From Halobacteriales archaeon QS_4_69_225 (lineage in GTDB: Archaea; Halobacteriota; Halobacteria; Halobacteriales; Haloarculaceae): a DNA stretch of 64,000 nt. Below, one piece after another: positions 1 through 8,919 of this stretch. The first letter of the stretch is position 1, and each line of letters opens with the position of its first letter. Below the pieces are notes generated by a model, which worked only from the letters and a program-made list of their open reading frames with translations, was not told the DNA's origin and did not search any database. The DNA lies in contig PXRL01000007.1 of assembly GCA_003020965.1 (NCBI GenBank), positions 47,166 to 111,165 of the forward strand, in the 5' to 3' direction. Made by a program: the position numbers and the translations under genes.

Positions 1-31
1 CCGGGCCGCGACGGCGACCCGCGGGCCGGTC

Positions 32-2071
32 TCAGGTCGAGACCGGCGCGACGAACAGCGTCTCGACGGAGCCCGCAAGGGTCTCCCAGTCCTTGCCGCC
101 GCGGGAGGGGTCGGCCTCGACGCTGAACTGCACCGGCCCGACCTGCTCGTCGGCGGCGCCGTCGACCGTGACGAACACCGACCGGCTGCCGCTGCGGGCC
201 GTCACCGTTTCGTCGAACTCGACGACGAGGCCGTCGCCGGTGTCGTAGGTCGTGGTCGCGTCGCCGCCGGTGACCTCCCAGTTGCTGGGCAGCCGGTCGC
301 GAATCGTCACTTCCTCGTCGGTCTCGACTTCGTAGTCGATGCGATTGGTCTGGCCGCTCGTGAACGCGCTGGCGTCGTCGGTCCGCGTCACGGAGACATC
401 CGCCGCGGTCCGGGTACCGACCTCCATCGGATCGGCGGCGAGGGCGTACAGTCCGGTGTGCTGGCCGGCGCCGAACGTGACGCCGTTCAGCGAGCGGGCG
501 TCCCAGAAGTTCGGGAACGCGTTGTCGTCCGTGGCCGACTCCGGCGGTACCTCGACGTGGCTGCTGTAGTAGGCCTTCGCCTCCTCGGCGAGTCGGGCGT
601 TCTCGAAGCCGCTGGTGAAGACGCCGTTTCTGTCTGTCTCGAAGGTCGTGACCAACTCCTCCTCGCCATCTCCGTCGAGGTCCTTCCGCTCCTGTCTGAT
701 CGGGTTGCCGTCGGTCGTCCTGACGCGCCGGCCGGCGATGTGCCACCCGTCCGTTCCCCCCTCACCCGGGGGCTCGATTTTCAGGAACCGTACGCCAGCG
801 TGGTAGTTGGCCTGCACGATCCACGTGTCCCCGTCGTCCACGACGACGTCGTGGTTGTGCGGGCTGTACGCGTACGTCCCGTTGGCGAACTCGACGTTGT
901 CGTACAGCGTCCACTGGGCGAGCGGCTCGACGGAGGTGAACCCCTCGCCCTCGATGATCGCGTCGAGGTCGAAGAGGTTGACGTATCCCGAATAGGTCGG
1001 GCCGCCCTCCGGGCTTTCGTCGCGCTCCTGGCCGGCGACGAGGAGACGTTTGCCGTCGACGAGTGCCGGGGCGGGCTGGGTGTAGTGGGCGACGTTCATC
1101 TTCCCGCGGCCGAGCGTCTCGATGTCGGTCGGGTCCGACATGTCGAGAACGACGGTGCCGAAGTTCCAGTTGGCGACGAACCCGAGCGGCGTGCCCGTCT
1201 TGGGGTCCCGGTGGACGAAGAAGTCGTGACAGTAGAAGCCCGGAATCGGACCGAACAGCCCGCCGACCGCGTTCGTGCCGTAGTCCGTCACCGGGAGGTC
1301 GTCCCCGCCCCAGAAGTTCACGGGGATCACGCCGGCGTCGGTGATCTGAAAGATCTGGACACCGGCGGTTCCGGTGCCGACCCCCTGGACGCCGAACACG
1401 TAATAGTCTCCACCGATCTGGTGGATGAAGCAGTTGTGGAACCCCGCGTGCGGGCCCTGGGCGCTCCCGATGTAATCCGGGTCGCCCGGATCGGAGATGT
1501 CGTAGACCTCCGCTCCGGTGACGTTCGGCCCCGGCGCGTCCTGGTCCTCCGTCGACGGCGATGCTGGCCGGCCGTACCTCGCCCCGATGGCCTGCTTCGA
1601 GAACACGAGATACTGGCCGTCGTCGCTCACCTTCACGGAGTTGCCCGCCCCGGCCTCCGTCTCGTTGCCGATGTAGGACAGCACCGTCATCTCGGCGTTT
1701 TCCAGCTCCACCCGACTCTCCGCCCGGGTGTAGGCGCTGACGTCGAGGATCGCCACCCCGCGGTTGCCCGTCGGTTCCGACGTCGTCTGCATGGAGACGA
1801 ACCCGAGGTCGCCCTCCAGCCAGACGTCCGTGATCATCCCGTACAGCGGGTTGTCCGGCCCGCCGCTGACGGACTCCGACCCGACGTTGCCGAGGGTGTG
1901 AAAACCCACGAGATCGGTGTTCTTCGTTTTGTCGTGCCGGTGGATGCCGTGGCCCTCGCTGAAGTTGGGGTGTTCCCCGTCGCTCGGGTGGCCCGTCGCG
2001 CTCCCTACCGCACCGAGCGCGAGCGCGCTGGTCAGTCCCTTGACGAACGTCCGTCTGTTTGGCGATGTCAT
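32..2071 (-). CDS. Tat-exported LVIVD-type beta-propeller protein (paralogue A)
   Basis: This 679-residue protein is the only intact short-form copy of the tandem family. The N-terminus carries a twin-arginine signal (NRRTFVKG followed by an Ala/Gly-rich stretch, residues 5-28), so Tat export is likely. The mature N-terminus is His-rich (HPSDGEHPNFSEGHGIHRHD). Residues about 50-540 hold repeated units of the type AILDVS..., VYDISDPGDP and VLDMSDPTD, typical of LVIVD propeller repeats. A DLDGDGEEE segment resembles a calcium-binding loop. The last 110 residues form a separate beta-rich domain beginning TRTDDASAFTSGQTNR, shared by all four paralogues. Function is unknown; an extracellular surface role is inferred from the signal and architecture. 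It is the most downstream of the four genes and has its own upstream box. Confidence 0.85.
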   Translation of the reverse strand: MTSPNRRTFVKGLTSALALGAVGSATGHPSDGEHPNFSEGHGIHRHDKTKNTDLVGFHTLGNVGSESVSGGPDNPLYGMITDVWLEGDLGFVSMQTTSEPTGNRGVAILDVSAYTRAESRVELENAEMTVLSYIGNETEAGAGNSVKVSDDGQYLVFSKQAIGARYGRPASPSTEDQDAPGPNVTGAEVYDISDPGDPDYIGSAQGPHAGFHNCFIHQIGGDYYVFGVQGVGTGTAGVQIFQITDAGVIPVNFWGGDDLPVTDYGTNAVGGLFGPIPGFYCHDFFVHRDPKTGTPLGFVANWNFGTVVLDMSDPTDIETLGRGKMNVAHYTQPAPALVDGKRLLVAGQERDESPEGGPTYSGYVNLFDLDAIIEGEGFTSVEPLAQWTLYDNVEFANGTYAYSPHNHDVVVDDGDTWIVQANYHAGVRFLKIEPPGEGGTDGWHIAGRRVRTTDGNPIRQERKDLDGDGEEELVTTFETDRNGVFTSGFENARLAEEAKAYYSSHVEVPPESATDDNAFPNFWDARSLNGVTFGAGQHTGLYALAADPMEVGTRTAADVSVTRTDDASAFTSGQTNRIDYEVETDEEVTIRDRLPSNWEVTGGDATTTYDTGDGLVVEFDETVTARSGSRSVFVTVDGAADEQVGPVQFSVEADPSRGGKDWETLAGSVETLFVAPVST

Positions 2072-2103
2072 ATACTGCTGTACACTTCCCTTCGGAAAAG
2101 GGA

Positions 2104-2123
2104 TTGTGACAAAAGCGTCAAAA
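2104..2123 (-). promoter_or_regulatory. Shared upstream box of LVIVD genes, copy A
   Basis: On the plus strand this copy reads TTGTGACAAAAGCGTCAAAA. It is the most divergent of four boxes whose consensus is TTGTGACAAATCCGTCCAAA. It lies 32 nt upstream of the ATG at 2071, and the T-rich stretch that follows toward the gene could be the TATA element. The position fits an activator site just upstream of BRE/TATA. Confidence 0.55.
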
Positions 2124-2233
2124 GGTCGGCAGAATGGAGTTTCCCGGCCGAAGTGGTCGACCGACGGCAGCCGGCGCTGGCCGCACGGGACACCGTCCGT
2201 CAGGTGGCGGTGTCGGTCGACCGTCGCCCGGAG

Positions 2234-4098
2234 TCAGGGCTGTTCGGACCCGACGACCACGTTCGAACTCTCCGTGTCGGGGACGGCCCGCCAGACCTGC
2301 TGATCGTTTTCGGCGCCGACGTCGCCGGTCACCTCGACCGGGCCGAGCGTCTGGACCGACCCGGGCTGTGACCCGTCGATATCGACGAAAACGTCGCGGG
2401 TGCCGGTGCCGTCGACCGGGTCGTCGAACTCGACGATGGTGCTGTCGGCGACGTCGCGCTCCTCGTAGTCGTCGCCGTCGACCGCCGTCCAGCCGTTCGG
2501 GAGGTTGACGCGGACCTCCGCCTCGGCTGACGTCGAGACGTCCAGCGTGACCCGGTTGGTCTGGCCGGCGGTGAACGCCGATCCGTCGTCGCGCAGCTCG
2601 ACCTTCGGCTCGATGGTGTCGCGGGTCCCGACCGGAATCGCGGGGTCGTCGAGGCGCATCACGTACACGCCCGTCGAGATGTCCGACGAGAAAACCACGC
2701 CGTTGGCCTCGATGGCACACCAGCGGTACGGCGTCGCCGCCGACAGCGAGCCGAACTTCGCCTCCTTGGGCGTGTTGAAGTGGGTCCGCGACCACGATCT
2801 CGAGGATACGCGTGCCGGCGTGGTAGTGGCCGACGGTGACGAACAGCCGGCGGGTGCCGTCGATTTCGGTGTCGATAGTGCCGATGTTGTGGGCGCTGTA
2901 GGTGTACGCGTCGAAGGCGACGTTGGATCGCCACACCCACTTTGCGAGCTCGTCGCTCGGGGTCGTCGGCGCGCCGTCGAGGGAGGCCGTCCCCAGCTCG
3001 ACGCCATCCTCGACGCCCGTCGCGTCGACGAGGTAGAAGTGCCCCGTGTGGCCGCGCTTGTTGCCGTACTGCTCGGAGCCGTCGCCGGTGTCGGGGTCGG
3101 GGTCGGGGTTCTCCTGGCCGACGACGAACAGTCGCCTGCCGTTCACCGTCCGGCGGAGCGGCTCGATGGTGTGTGCCCGCTCCATCGTGAACAGGCCGAG
3201 TTCCTCGATGTCGCCCGGGTCGCTCACGTCGAGGATGCGGGCGCCCGACTGGCTCTCGCCGGCGTCGTGGTTGGTCCCCCAGTTGGCCAGATACGCGTAC
3301 GGGTCGCCCGTGACGGGGTCGTCGATGACCGTGATGTCGTGGGCATAGTACTCGTTGCCTTCGAAGAGGCCGAGGCCCTCGGTCTTGTTCGTCGGATTGC
3401 CCGGCTGCCCCTGGCGGAGTTCGGTGTCGTGGGCCCAGAAGTTGACCAGCTCGATGTCGCCGGACGACCGGTCGAACCGGTGGACGTACACGCCGGCGGG
3501 GTCGCCCAGCGGGCCGGTGACGCCGAAGACGTAGTCCTCGCCCCCGATGCGGTGGTGATAGCAGTTGTGCATCCCGAAGCCGTACTCCTGGCGGCCGAGG
3601 ATTTCGGGGTCACCGGGGTCGGAGATGTCGACCGCCAGCACGCCCGCGTGCTCGACGTTGTCGGCGCTGTCGCCCTCCGTACGGGCCTCCGGAGCGTTGC
3701 CGGCCAGCGCCGCGAACAGGCCCGCGACCGGCTGCTGTGTCACGAACAGGTACTTCCCGTCGTCGGAGAACTTGACGTCCATCACCGACGTCGCGTTGTC
3801 TTCGTTGGGGATGAACGACAGGACGGTCATCTCGGCGCGCTCGAGCTCCTCGCCGCTCTCGGTAGTGGGGGTCGTCCGCGCTTCCGCTGACGGACTCGCT
3901 GCCGACGCCGCCCAGCGAGTGATAGCCGACGTTCGTCATTCCGAAGTCGTCCTCGAGGACGTGCTCGTGGTCCTCGCGCCCGTGGTCGCCGCTGGAGGGG
4001 TGGCCCGTCGCCACGCCCGTCGCCGCGACGCCGAGCGTCCCCGCGACGCCCTTCAGGATCGCCCGTCGCGTTTCGTCGTCTATCGTATCCTCTGTCAT
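2234..4098 (-). pseudogene. LVIVD propeller paralogue B, broken by two internal deletions
   Basis: The start at 4098 gives a Tat signal (TRRAILKGVAGTLGV) and a His-rich N-terminus. Reading stays open to DDPHY near 3865. The sequence then resumes in another frame at ESGEELERAEMTVLSF. Compared with paralogue A, about 40 residues (the first propeller blade) are missing at the join. The middle frame runs to HAGTRILEIV near 2795. It then shifts again to THFNTPKEAKFG, lacking the 50 or more residues that the other copies carry there. From that point the C-terminal domain is intact to the stop at 2234. No single frame gives a full protein. It is either a pseudogene or an assembly defect; the flanking frames are otherwise well conserved. 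Confidence 0.8.
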
Positions 4099-4135
4099 GG
4101 CTCTACACGAATGTAGGTTTCACTACAAAGAAGGG

Positions 4136-4155
4136 TTGTGACAAATCCGTCCAAT
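4136..4155 (-). promoter_or_regulatory. Shared upstream box of LVIVD genes, copy B
   Basis: The plus strand reads TTGTGACAAATCCGTCCAAT, one mismatch from consensus. It sits 37 nt upstream of the ATG at 4098 and is followed toward the gene by CCCTTCTTT, a likely TATA-region sequence. The box is retained even though the gene behind it is broken. Confidence 0.6.
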
Positions 4156-4302
4156 CGTCGGACGAACGCCGGGAACTCCCGGAACCCGACGGTCGCCGGC
4201 GGGTGGCGCCGGCCCGCCCGTGCCGATTGCCGTACCTGTCTGGCTCGAACGACCGCGCGCTTTCGTGCGGTCGATAACCGAAACGGCTTGCAGTAATCGC
4301 TA

Positions 4303-6325
4303 TCAGAGGTTCGTTCCGACGCCCACGACGAGAACGGTGGTTTCGGTTCCGGCGACGGGCTGCCATTGGCCGTCGATCGCCCGCGGCCCGCCGTCGTCGA
4401 CGGCGAACTCCGTCCGCCCGAGGGTGTACGAGCCGGTCTCCGCGGGCGCCTCCACGAAGTACGTCACTTCGTCGCCGTCCTCGACGGTTCCCTCGATGGT
4501 GACGAGTTGGCCGTCGCCGGCGTCCTCGACGGACTCGACGTCGCCGTTGGCCTCGAGCACGTTCCACTCGCTCGGGACGCGGTCCCGGAGCCGAACCGGC
4601 GCATCAGTCTCGACGGAGAGTTTCACCATGTTCGTCTGGCCGGCCGTGAACGCCGAGGCGTCGTCGTTCCGGTCGATCCGGATGTCGGCCGGCGTCCGGG
4701 TGCCGACGGGCACGTCGGGGTCGTCGACCGTGACCGCGTACACGCCGGTGTTGATGCCGGAGCCGAACACGACGCCGTTCTCCTCGACCGCACACCAGAA
4801 GTCCGGCGTCGCCGCCGTCAACTCGGCGAACTTGGCCGACTCGGGATAGTCCTCGACGTGCGAGCGGAAGTACGCGACCTGCCCCATACCGTCGTCGCCG
4901 TTCGACACCGGCGCGCCCCAGTCGTACTCCTCGGCGTGGTCGTCGTCGTGGTCGTGCTCGTCCGGGTCGACGTCGTCCTCAGCTACCGTGGTGTCGTCGA
5001 TGTAGTTCGTCTCCACCTGGTGGCCCAGCGCCTCCGAGAACTCGAGGAACCGGATGCCGGCGTGGTAGTGGCCGGCGGCGACGAACTGCCGGACCTGGCC
5101 GTCTTCGACCGTCTCGAACGGCTCCACGTTGTGGAGGCTGAACGTGTAGTTCTCGAAGGATACCTGGTCGGACAGTTGCCAGCGCGCGAGCGGCGGCTCT
5201 CGACTCTTGTCGTAGTCGTGATGCTCCCGCGCCGCGCCCAGGTCGATCGATTCCTCCTGGGCGCCGGGGTCGAGTGCTTGGGCGTCGACGAGGTACAGCC
5301 AGCCCGTGTCGCCGTCGACGTTCTGCCCGTAGCTGCCGAAACCGTCCTCGAACGTCGAACTCGGGTTCTCCTGGCCGGCGACGAACAGCCGACGCGCGTT
5401 GCCGTCGCCGTCCGTCGCGGTGATTGGCCAGATTTCGTGGGCCCGATACATGTCGAAGTGTCCGAGGGTCTCCATCTCGGTCGGGTCGGAGGCGGAGAGC
5501 ACGAACGCGCCGTTGTTCAGGTCCGCGGCGTACGCGACCGGAACGCCGGTCTGTGGGTCGCGCTCGACCCGGATGTCGTGGAGGTAGTAGTCGTAGCCGC
5601 GGGTCGCGTACTGACCCTTCCGCGGGTCACTGATCTCGCCCGCCGCGTGGTTCTTTTCGTTCGACCAGTAGTTGACCAGCGACATCGATCCCGTCGTTCG
5701 GTCGAACCGGACGACGTAGATGCCGGCGTTCACCCCGATCGGGCCCTTGACGGCGAACACGTAGTCGGTGCCGCCGATGCGGAGGTGATCGGCGTTGTGG
5801 ACGCCCAGGCCGTAGGCGCTCCACCGGCCGACGACCTCCGGGTCGCCGGGGTCGCGCACGTCGACGGCCTGGATCGACCCGGCTTCGGGACTGGTCCCCG
5901 CGCTGTCGGGCTCCGTCCGGACCTCCTCGTCGCCGTACAGAACGGCGATGGCCTGCTTGCTGACGAAGACGTAGTTGCCGTCGGCGCTCGGGCGGACGTC
6001 CATGACCGAGGCCCCGCCGTTCTCGTTGGGCAGGAACGAAAGCACCGTCATCTCGGCCCGGTCCAGTTCCGCCTCGCTCTCGGCCCGGGTGTAGGCGCTG
6101 ACGTCCAGGATGGCCATCCCCCGGTCGATCGTCGGGTCCTTCGAGGAGAGGATGCCGACGTAGGCCGGTCGCGTCCTCGGCGGGGTGGTCGTGACCCTCG
6201 GGGCCGTGGTCGCCGGCGCCGGGGTGGGCGGTCGCGAGGCCGCCGACCGCCGACACGCCGAGGGTGCCGGCCAGACCCTTCAGGATCGCTCGCCGCGTCG
6301 CGTCGTCGATGCTGTCGTCTGACAT
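4303..6325 (-). pseudogene. LVIVD propeller paralogue C, N-terminal deletion and frameshift
   Basis: The start at 6325 encodes a Tat signal (TRRAILKGLAGTLGV) and a His-rich segment ending GHDHPAEDA. Near 6165-6172 the frame breaks and resumes at AYVGILSSKDPT, then MAILDVSAYTRAE. Against paralogues A and D about 40 residues between the signal region and the first blade are missing. Downstream, 600 residues are open and carry the propeller and the C-terminal domain. Where A and D have a DxDGDG loop, this copy has a His/Asp-rich stretch (HDHDDDHAEEYD). An internal start at 6117 could still give a protein, but without the export signal. A genuine pseudogene or an assembly error are both possible. 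Confidence 0.78.
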
Positions 6326-6362
6326 GGATCTACCCGGTTTATTACGGTATCGTAAAGAAAGA

Positions 6363-6382
6363 TTCTGACAAATCCGTCCAAA
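6363..6382 (-). promoter_or_regulatory. Shared upstream box of LVIVD genes, copy C
   Basis: The plus strand reads TTCTGACAAATCCGTCCAAA, one mismatch from consensus. It lies 37 nt upstream of the ATG at 6325. TCTTTCTTTACGATACC follows toward the gene and may contain the TATA element. Confidence 0.6.
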
Positions 6383-6480
6383 CGAGTCGGCCGCAAGCCT
6401 CAATCGGCTGTTGTAGCTGTGTATCCGGTGCGACCACGGCCTCGTGCGGTCGATACCGGAAGGACCGACGGTAGTCGCTA

Positions 6481-8706
6481 TTAGTCCTCGCCGGATCGCA
6501 ACTCGGCCACGCGGTCGACGATCGCCTCGCGCTTCTTCGACAGCGCGCCGGCACTGCCGACGGCGACGCCGCCGGCAGCGGTGGACTGGCCGACGACGAC
6601 GGCGGTGTCGGTCGTGTCGGCCAGCGTGTGCCACGTCTTCCCTCCATCGGCGCTCACTTCGACCGGGCCGAAGGTGTACGAACCGGTCTCGTCAGGAGCC
6701 TCCGCGAAGTAGGTGAGCGACTCCGACTCGTCGAGGTTGGCCTCGGAGCTACCTTCCACGACCTCCCACCCCGAAGGGAGGGTATCGCGGACGAGCACGT
6801 CGCGGTCGGCGAACTCGAGGGTGATATCCACCTGGTTCGTCTGCCCCGCGGTGAACGCAGAGGCATCGTCGGCACGGGTGACGCCCGCGACGGGGTCGGC
6901 GCCGCCGACCGGGATACCGTCCGCCTTGATGGCGTGGAGGCCCTGGTTGATGTCAGAGGCGAACGTGATACCGTTCTCTTGGTTCGCACCCCATACGAAC
7001 GGCGTGATGTAGTTGAGCCCCTCCAGCCGGGAGTCCTTCGGCGTGTCGTACTGCGGGCGGGAGTAGCCGCGCTTGGTCAGGCGCCAGTCGGTGGTGTCGT
7101 GGGCGTCCGCGGCACCGCTGAGACCGTCTCCGTCTAAATCTTCGCCGGGTTCTTCGAACCGGTCGTCACCGGTGAGGCCGTCGTCCGTCCCGGGGATGAC
7201 CTCGAGGAACTGGACGCCGCCGCCGTAGTGCGCCTGGTGGACCCAGAACGACTCCTCGCCGGTGTCGGGGTCGACGTGGCGGGCGAAGTCGGAGTTGTGC
7301 GGCGACAGCGAGAAGTCGTACGGGCCGAACTCGACCTCGCTATCGTCGTCGGTCGTGTCGCTGTTGGACTTCTTAGGGTTGGTGTACTCGTTCTGCCACT
7401 CCCACATGTTGAGTTCGCCGAGCTGGGTCGGGCCGTCCGGATTGTATCCGTCCTCGCCCTCGAACAGTCCATCGGCGTCGACAAGATAGACCCGGCCGGT
7501 GTGTGTGCTGCTCTCGGAGATTTCCTGGCTCGTGATGACGACACGCTTGCCGTCGATGAGTGTCGGCGCTGGGGAGGCGAAGTGGGAGGCGCCCATTTTG
7601 AAGTAGCCGAGCGCCTTCAGGTTTGACGGGTCGGAGGCGTCCAGCGCCCACATTCCACGGTTCCAGTAGGCGAGATAGCAGACAGGCGTCCCGGTGCGCG
7701 GATCGTCCTGAATCTCCATGTCGTGGATGTACGCGCCGCCCTCCTGTCCGACGGGGTCGACGCCGAAAACGTCACCAGGGTAGATGTCCTTCTCGTCAAT
7801 ATCTCCCTGGGCGAGGTTCCCCTCGTACTCCCACTGGTTGACGAGTTCGAACGTGCCCGTCGTTCGGTCGAACCGGAGGACGAACATCCCCTCGCCGGTG
7901 CTGACAAGGTTGCCCGAGTCGTTGATACCGAAGATGTAGTCGTCACCGTCGATCCGGTGGTGGTAAGCGTTGTGCGATCCGGAGCCCTCGAGCGAGAAGT
8001 TGGCGAGCGTCTCCGGGTTGGACTTGTCGCTCACGTCGACCGCGACGATGCCCGAAGTCTGGGCCGTCGCGCCCTCGTCCCCAAGATTGGGCGTGGGGTC
8101 GAACCCCTCTAGGCGCGTGGGATCGTCCGTGTTGCCCGCGATGGTGCCGAACAGCTGCTGGTACGGCTGGGTCGACAGGAACGCGTAGTCCCCGTCGTCG
8201 CTCACCTTCACGTCCATCACCGACGCGCTGGCGGTGTTGTTCCGAAGGAAGGACACGACCGACAGTTCGGCGTTCTCGAGCTGTGCCTGCTGTTCGGACG
8301 TGTCGGCGTCAGCCGGGATGCGCGTGTAGTCGGAGATGTCGAGGATGGCCATCCCGCGCCCAGGCGTCTCCGACCCCGACGAGAAGAACCCGACGTACGC
8401 GTAGTCGCCGTTCGTCCGCACCTCGGTGATGCCGCCGTAGTGGGGCCGCTGGGCCTCCCGCTCCGGGTCGCGGCGGGCCGTCCCCTCCGCGCCGAGCGCG
8501 TGGTAGCCGACGACCTCGGCGTTCTCCGTCTTTCCGCGGGTGTCCTCCCGCTGGCTCGTCCAGGTGTTCTCCCCGGCGGGACCTTTCTCCTCGCCCCACT
8601 CGTGGGCGCTCGCGGAGCCGGCCGTGGCGCCGACGCCGAGCGCCGCTCCGACCGTCTTCAACACCGTCCGTCGCGTCTTTTCGGATATGTCAGAGGGGTT
8701 TGTCAC
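6481..8706 (-). CDS. Tat-exported LVIVD-type beta-propeller protein (paralogue D, long form)
   Basis: This 741-residue protein is the most upstream and longest family member. A Tat signal (KTRRTVLKTVGAALGVG) ends near residue 34 at ASAHEW. Propeller repeats include MAILDISDYTR, AVDVSDKSNPETL and ALDASDPSNLKAL. A DLDGDGLSGAAD segment near residue 560 resembles a calcium-binding loop. The conserved C-terminal domain begins at TRADDASAFTAGQTNQ. After it comes a short Ala/Gly-rich hydrophobic stretch (STAAGGVAVGSAGAL) and a charged tail (KKREAIVDRVAEL), absent from A. This looks like a membrane or cell-wall anchor ending in a positive stop-transfer segment, which is inference. The gene is intact, with its own box upstream. 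Confidence 0.85.
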   Translation of the reverse strand: MTNPSDISEKTRRTVLKTVGAALGVGATAGSASAHEWGEEKGPAGENTWTSQREDTRGKTENAEVVGYHALGAEGTARRDPEREAQRPHYGGITEVRTNGDYAYVGFFSSGSETPGRGMAILDISDYTRIPADADTSEQQAQLENAELSVVSFLRNNTASASVMDVKVSDDGDYAFLSTQPYQQLFGTIAGNTDDPTRLEGFDPTPNLGDEGATAQTSGIVAVDVSDKSNPETLANFSLEGSGSHNAYHHRIDGDDYIFGINDSGNLVSTGEGMFVLRFDRTTGTFELVNQWEYEGNLAQGDIDEKDIYPGDVFGVDPVGQEGGAYIHDMEIQDDPRTGTPVCYLAYWNRGMWALDASDPSNLKALGYFKMGASHFASPAPTLIDGKRVVITSQEISESSTHTGRVYLVDADGLFEGEDGYNPDGPTQLGELNMWEWQNEYTNPKKSNSDTTDDDSEVEFGPYDFSLSPHNSDFARHVDPDTGEESFWVHQAHYGGGVQFLEVIPGTDDGLTGDDRFEEPGEDLDGDGLSGAADAHDTTDWRLTKRGYSRPQYDTPKDSRLEGLNYITPFVWGANQENGITFASDINQGLHAIKADGIPVGGADPVAGVTRADDASAFTAGQTNQVDITLEFADRDVLVRDTLPSGWEVVEGSSEANLDESESLTYFAEAPDETGSYTFGPVEVSADGGKTWHTLADTTDTAVVVGQSTAAGGVAVGSAGALSKKREAIVDRVAELRSGED

Positions 8707-8737
8707 ATTATACGATCACCGTATCTGTAAAAAGAGG

Positions 8738-8757
8738 TTGTGACAACACCGTCCAAA
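8738..8757 (-). promoter_or_regulatory. Shared upstream box of LVIVD genes, copy D
   Basis: The plus strand reads TTGTGACAACACCGTCCAAA, two mismatches from consensus. It lies 31 nt upstream of the ATG at 8706, and CCTCTTTTTACAG follows toward the gene. The flanking bases differ between copies, so the box is conserved beyond its surroundings. Confidence 0.6.
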
Positions 8758-8919
8758 TGTGTGTGACATGGATTGGCACGGGCGGCGTCGCCGACGGCCG
8801 TCGCTCGTCCGGCGGGCCGGCGGTGCGACGCGTCGACCGCTCCGGCCGGCTCTCGCGCAATTAAACATGGTCGAGCCGACGGCGCGAACCTTTTGACGCC
8901 GGCCGACCAACCTCGAAAC

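Noticed and set aside
458..2371. Long open frame of 637 codons antisense to LVIVD gene A
   Set aside because: It is a mirror frame of a GC-rich gene with Arg/Val/Asp/Gly-rich composition, no family similarity, and it runs past two gene ends.
3850..3870. Programmed frameshift in LVIVD paralogue B
   Set aside because: The two frames do not overlap in homologous sequence; a whole segment is missing at the join, which a ribosomal shift cannot explain.
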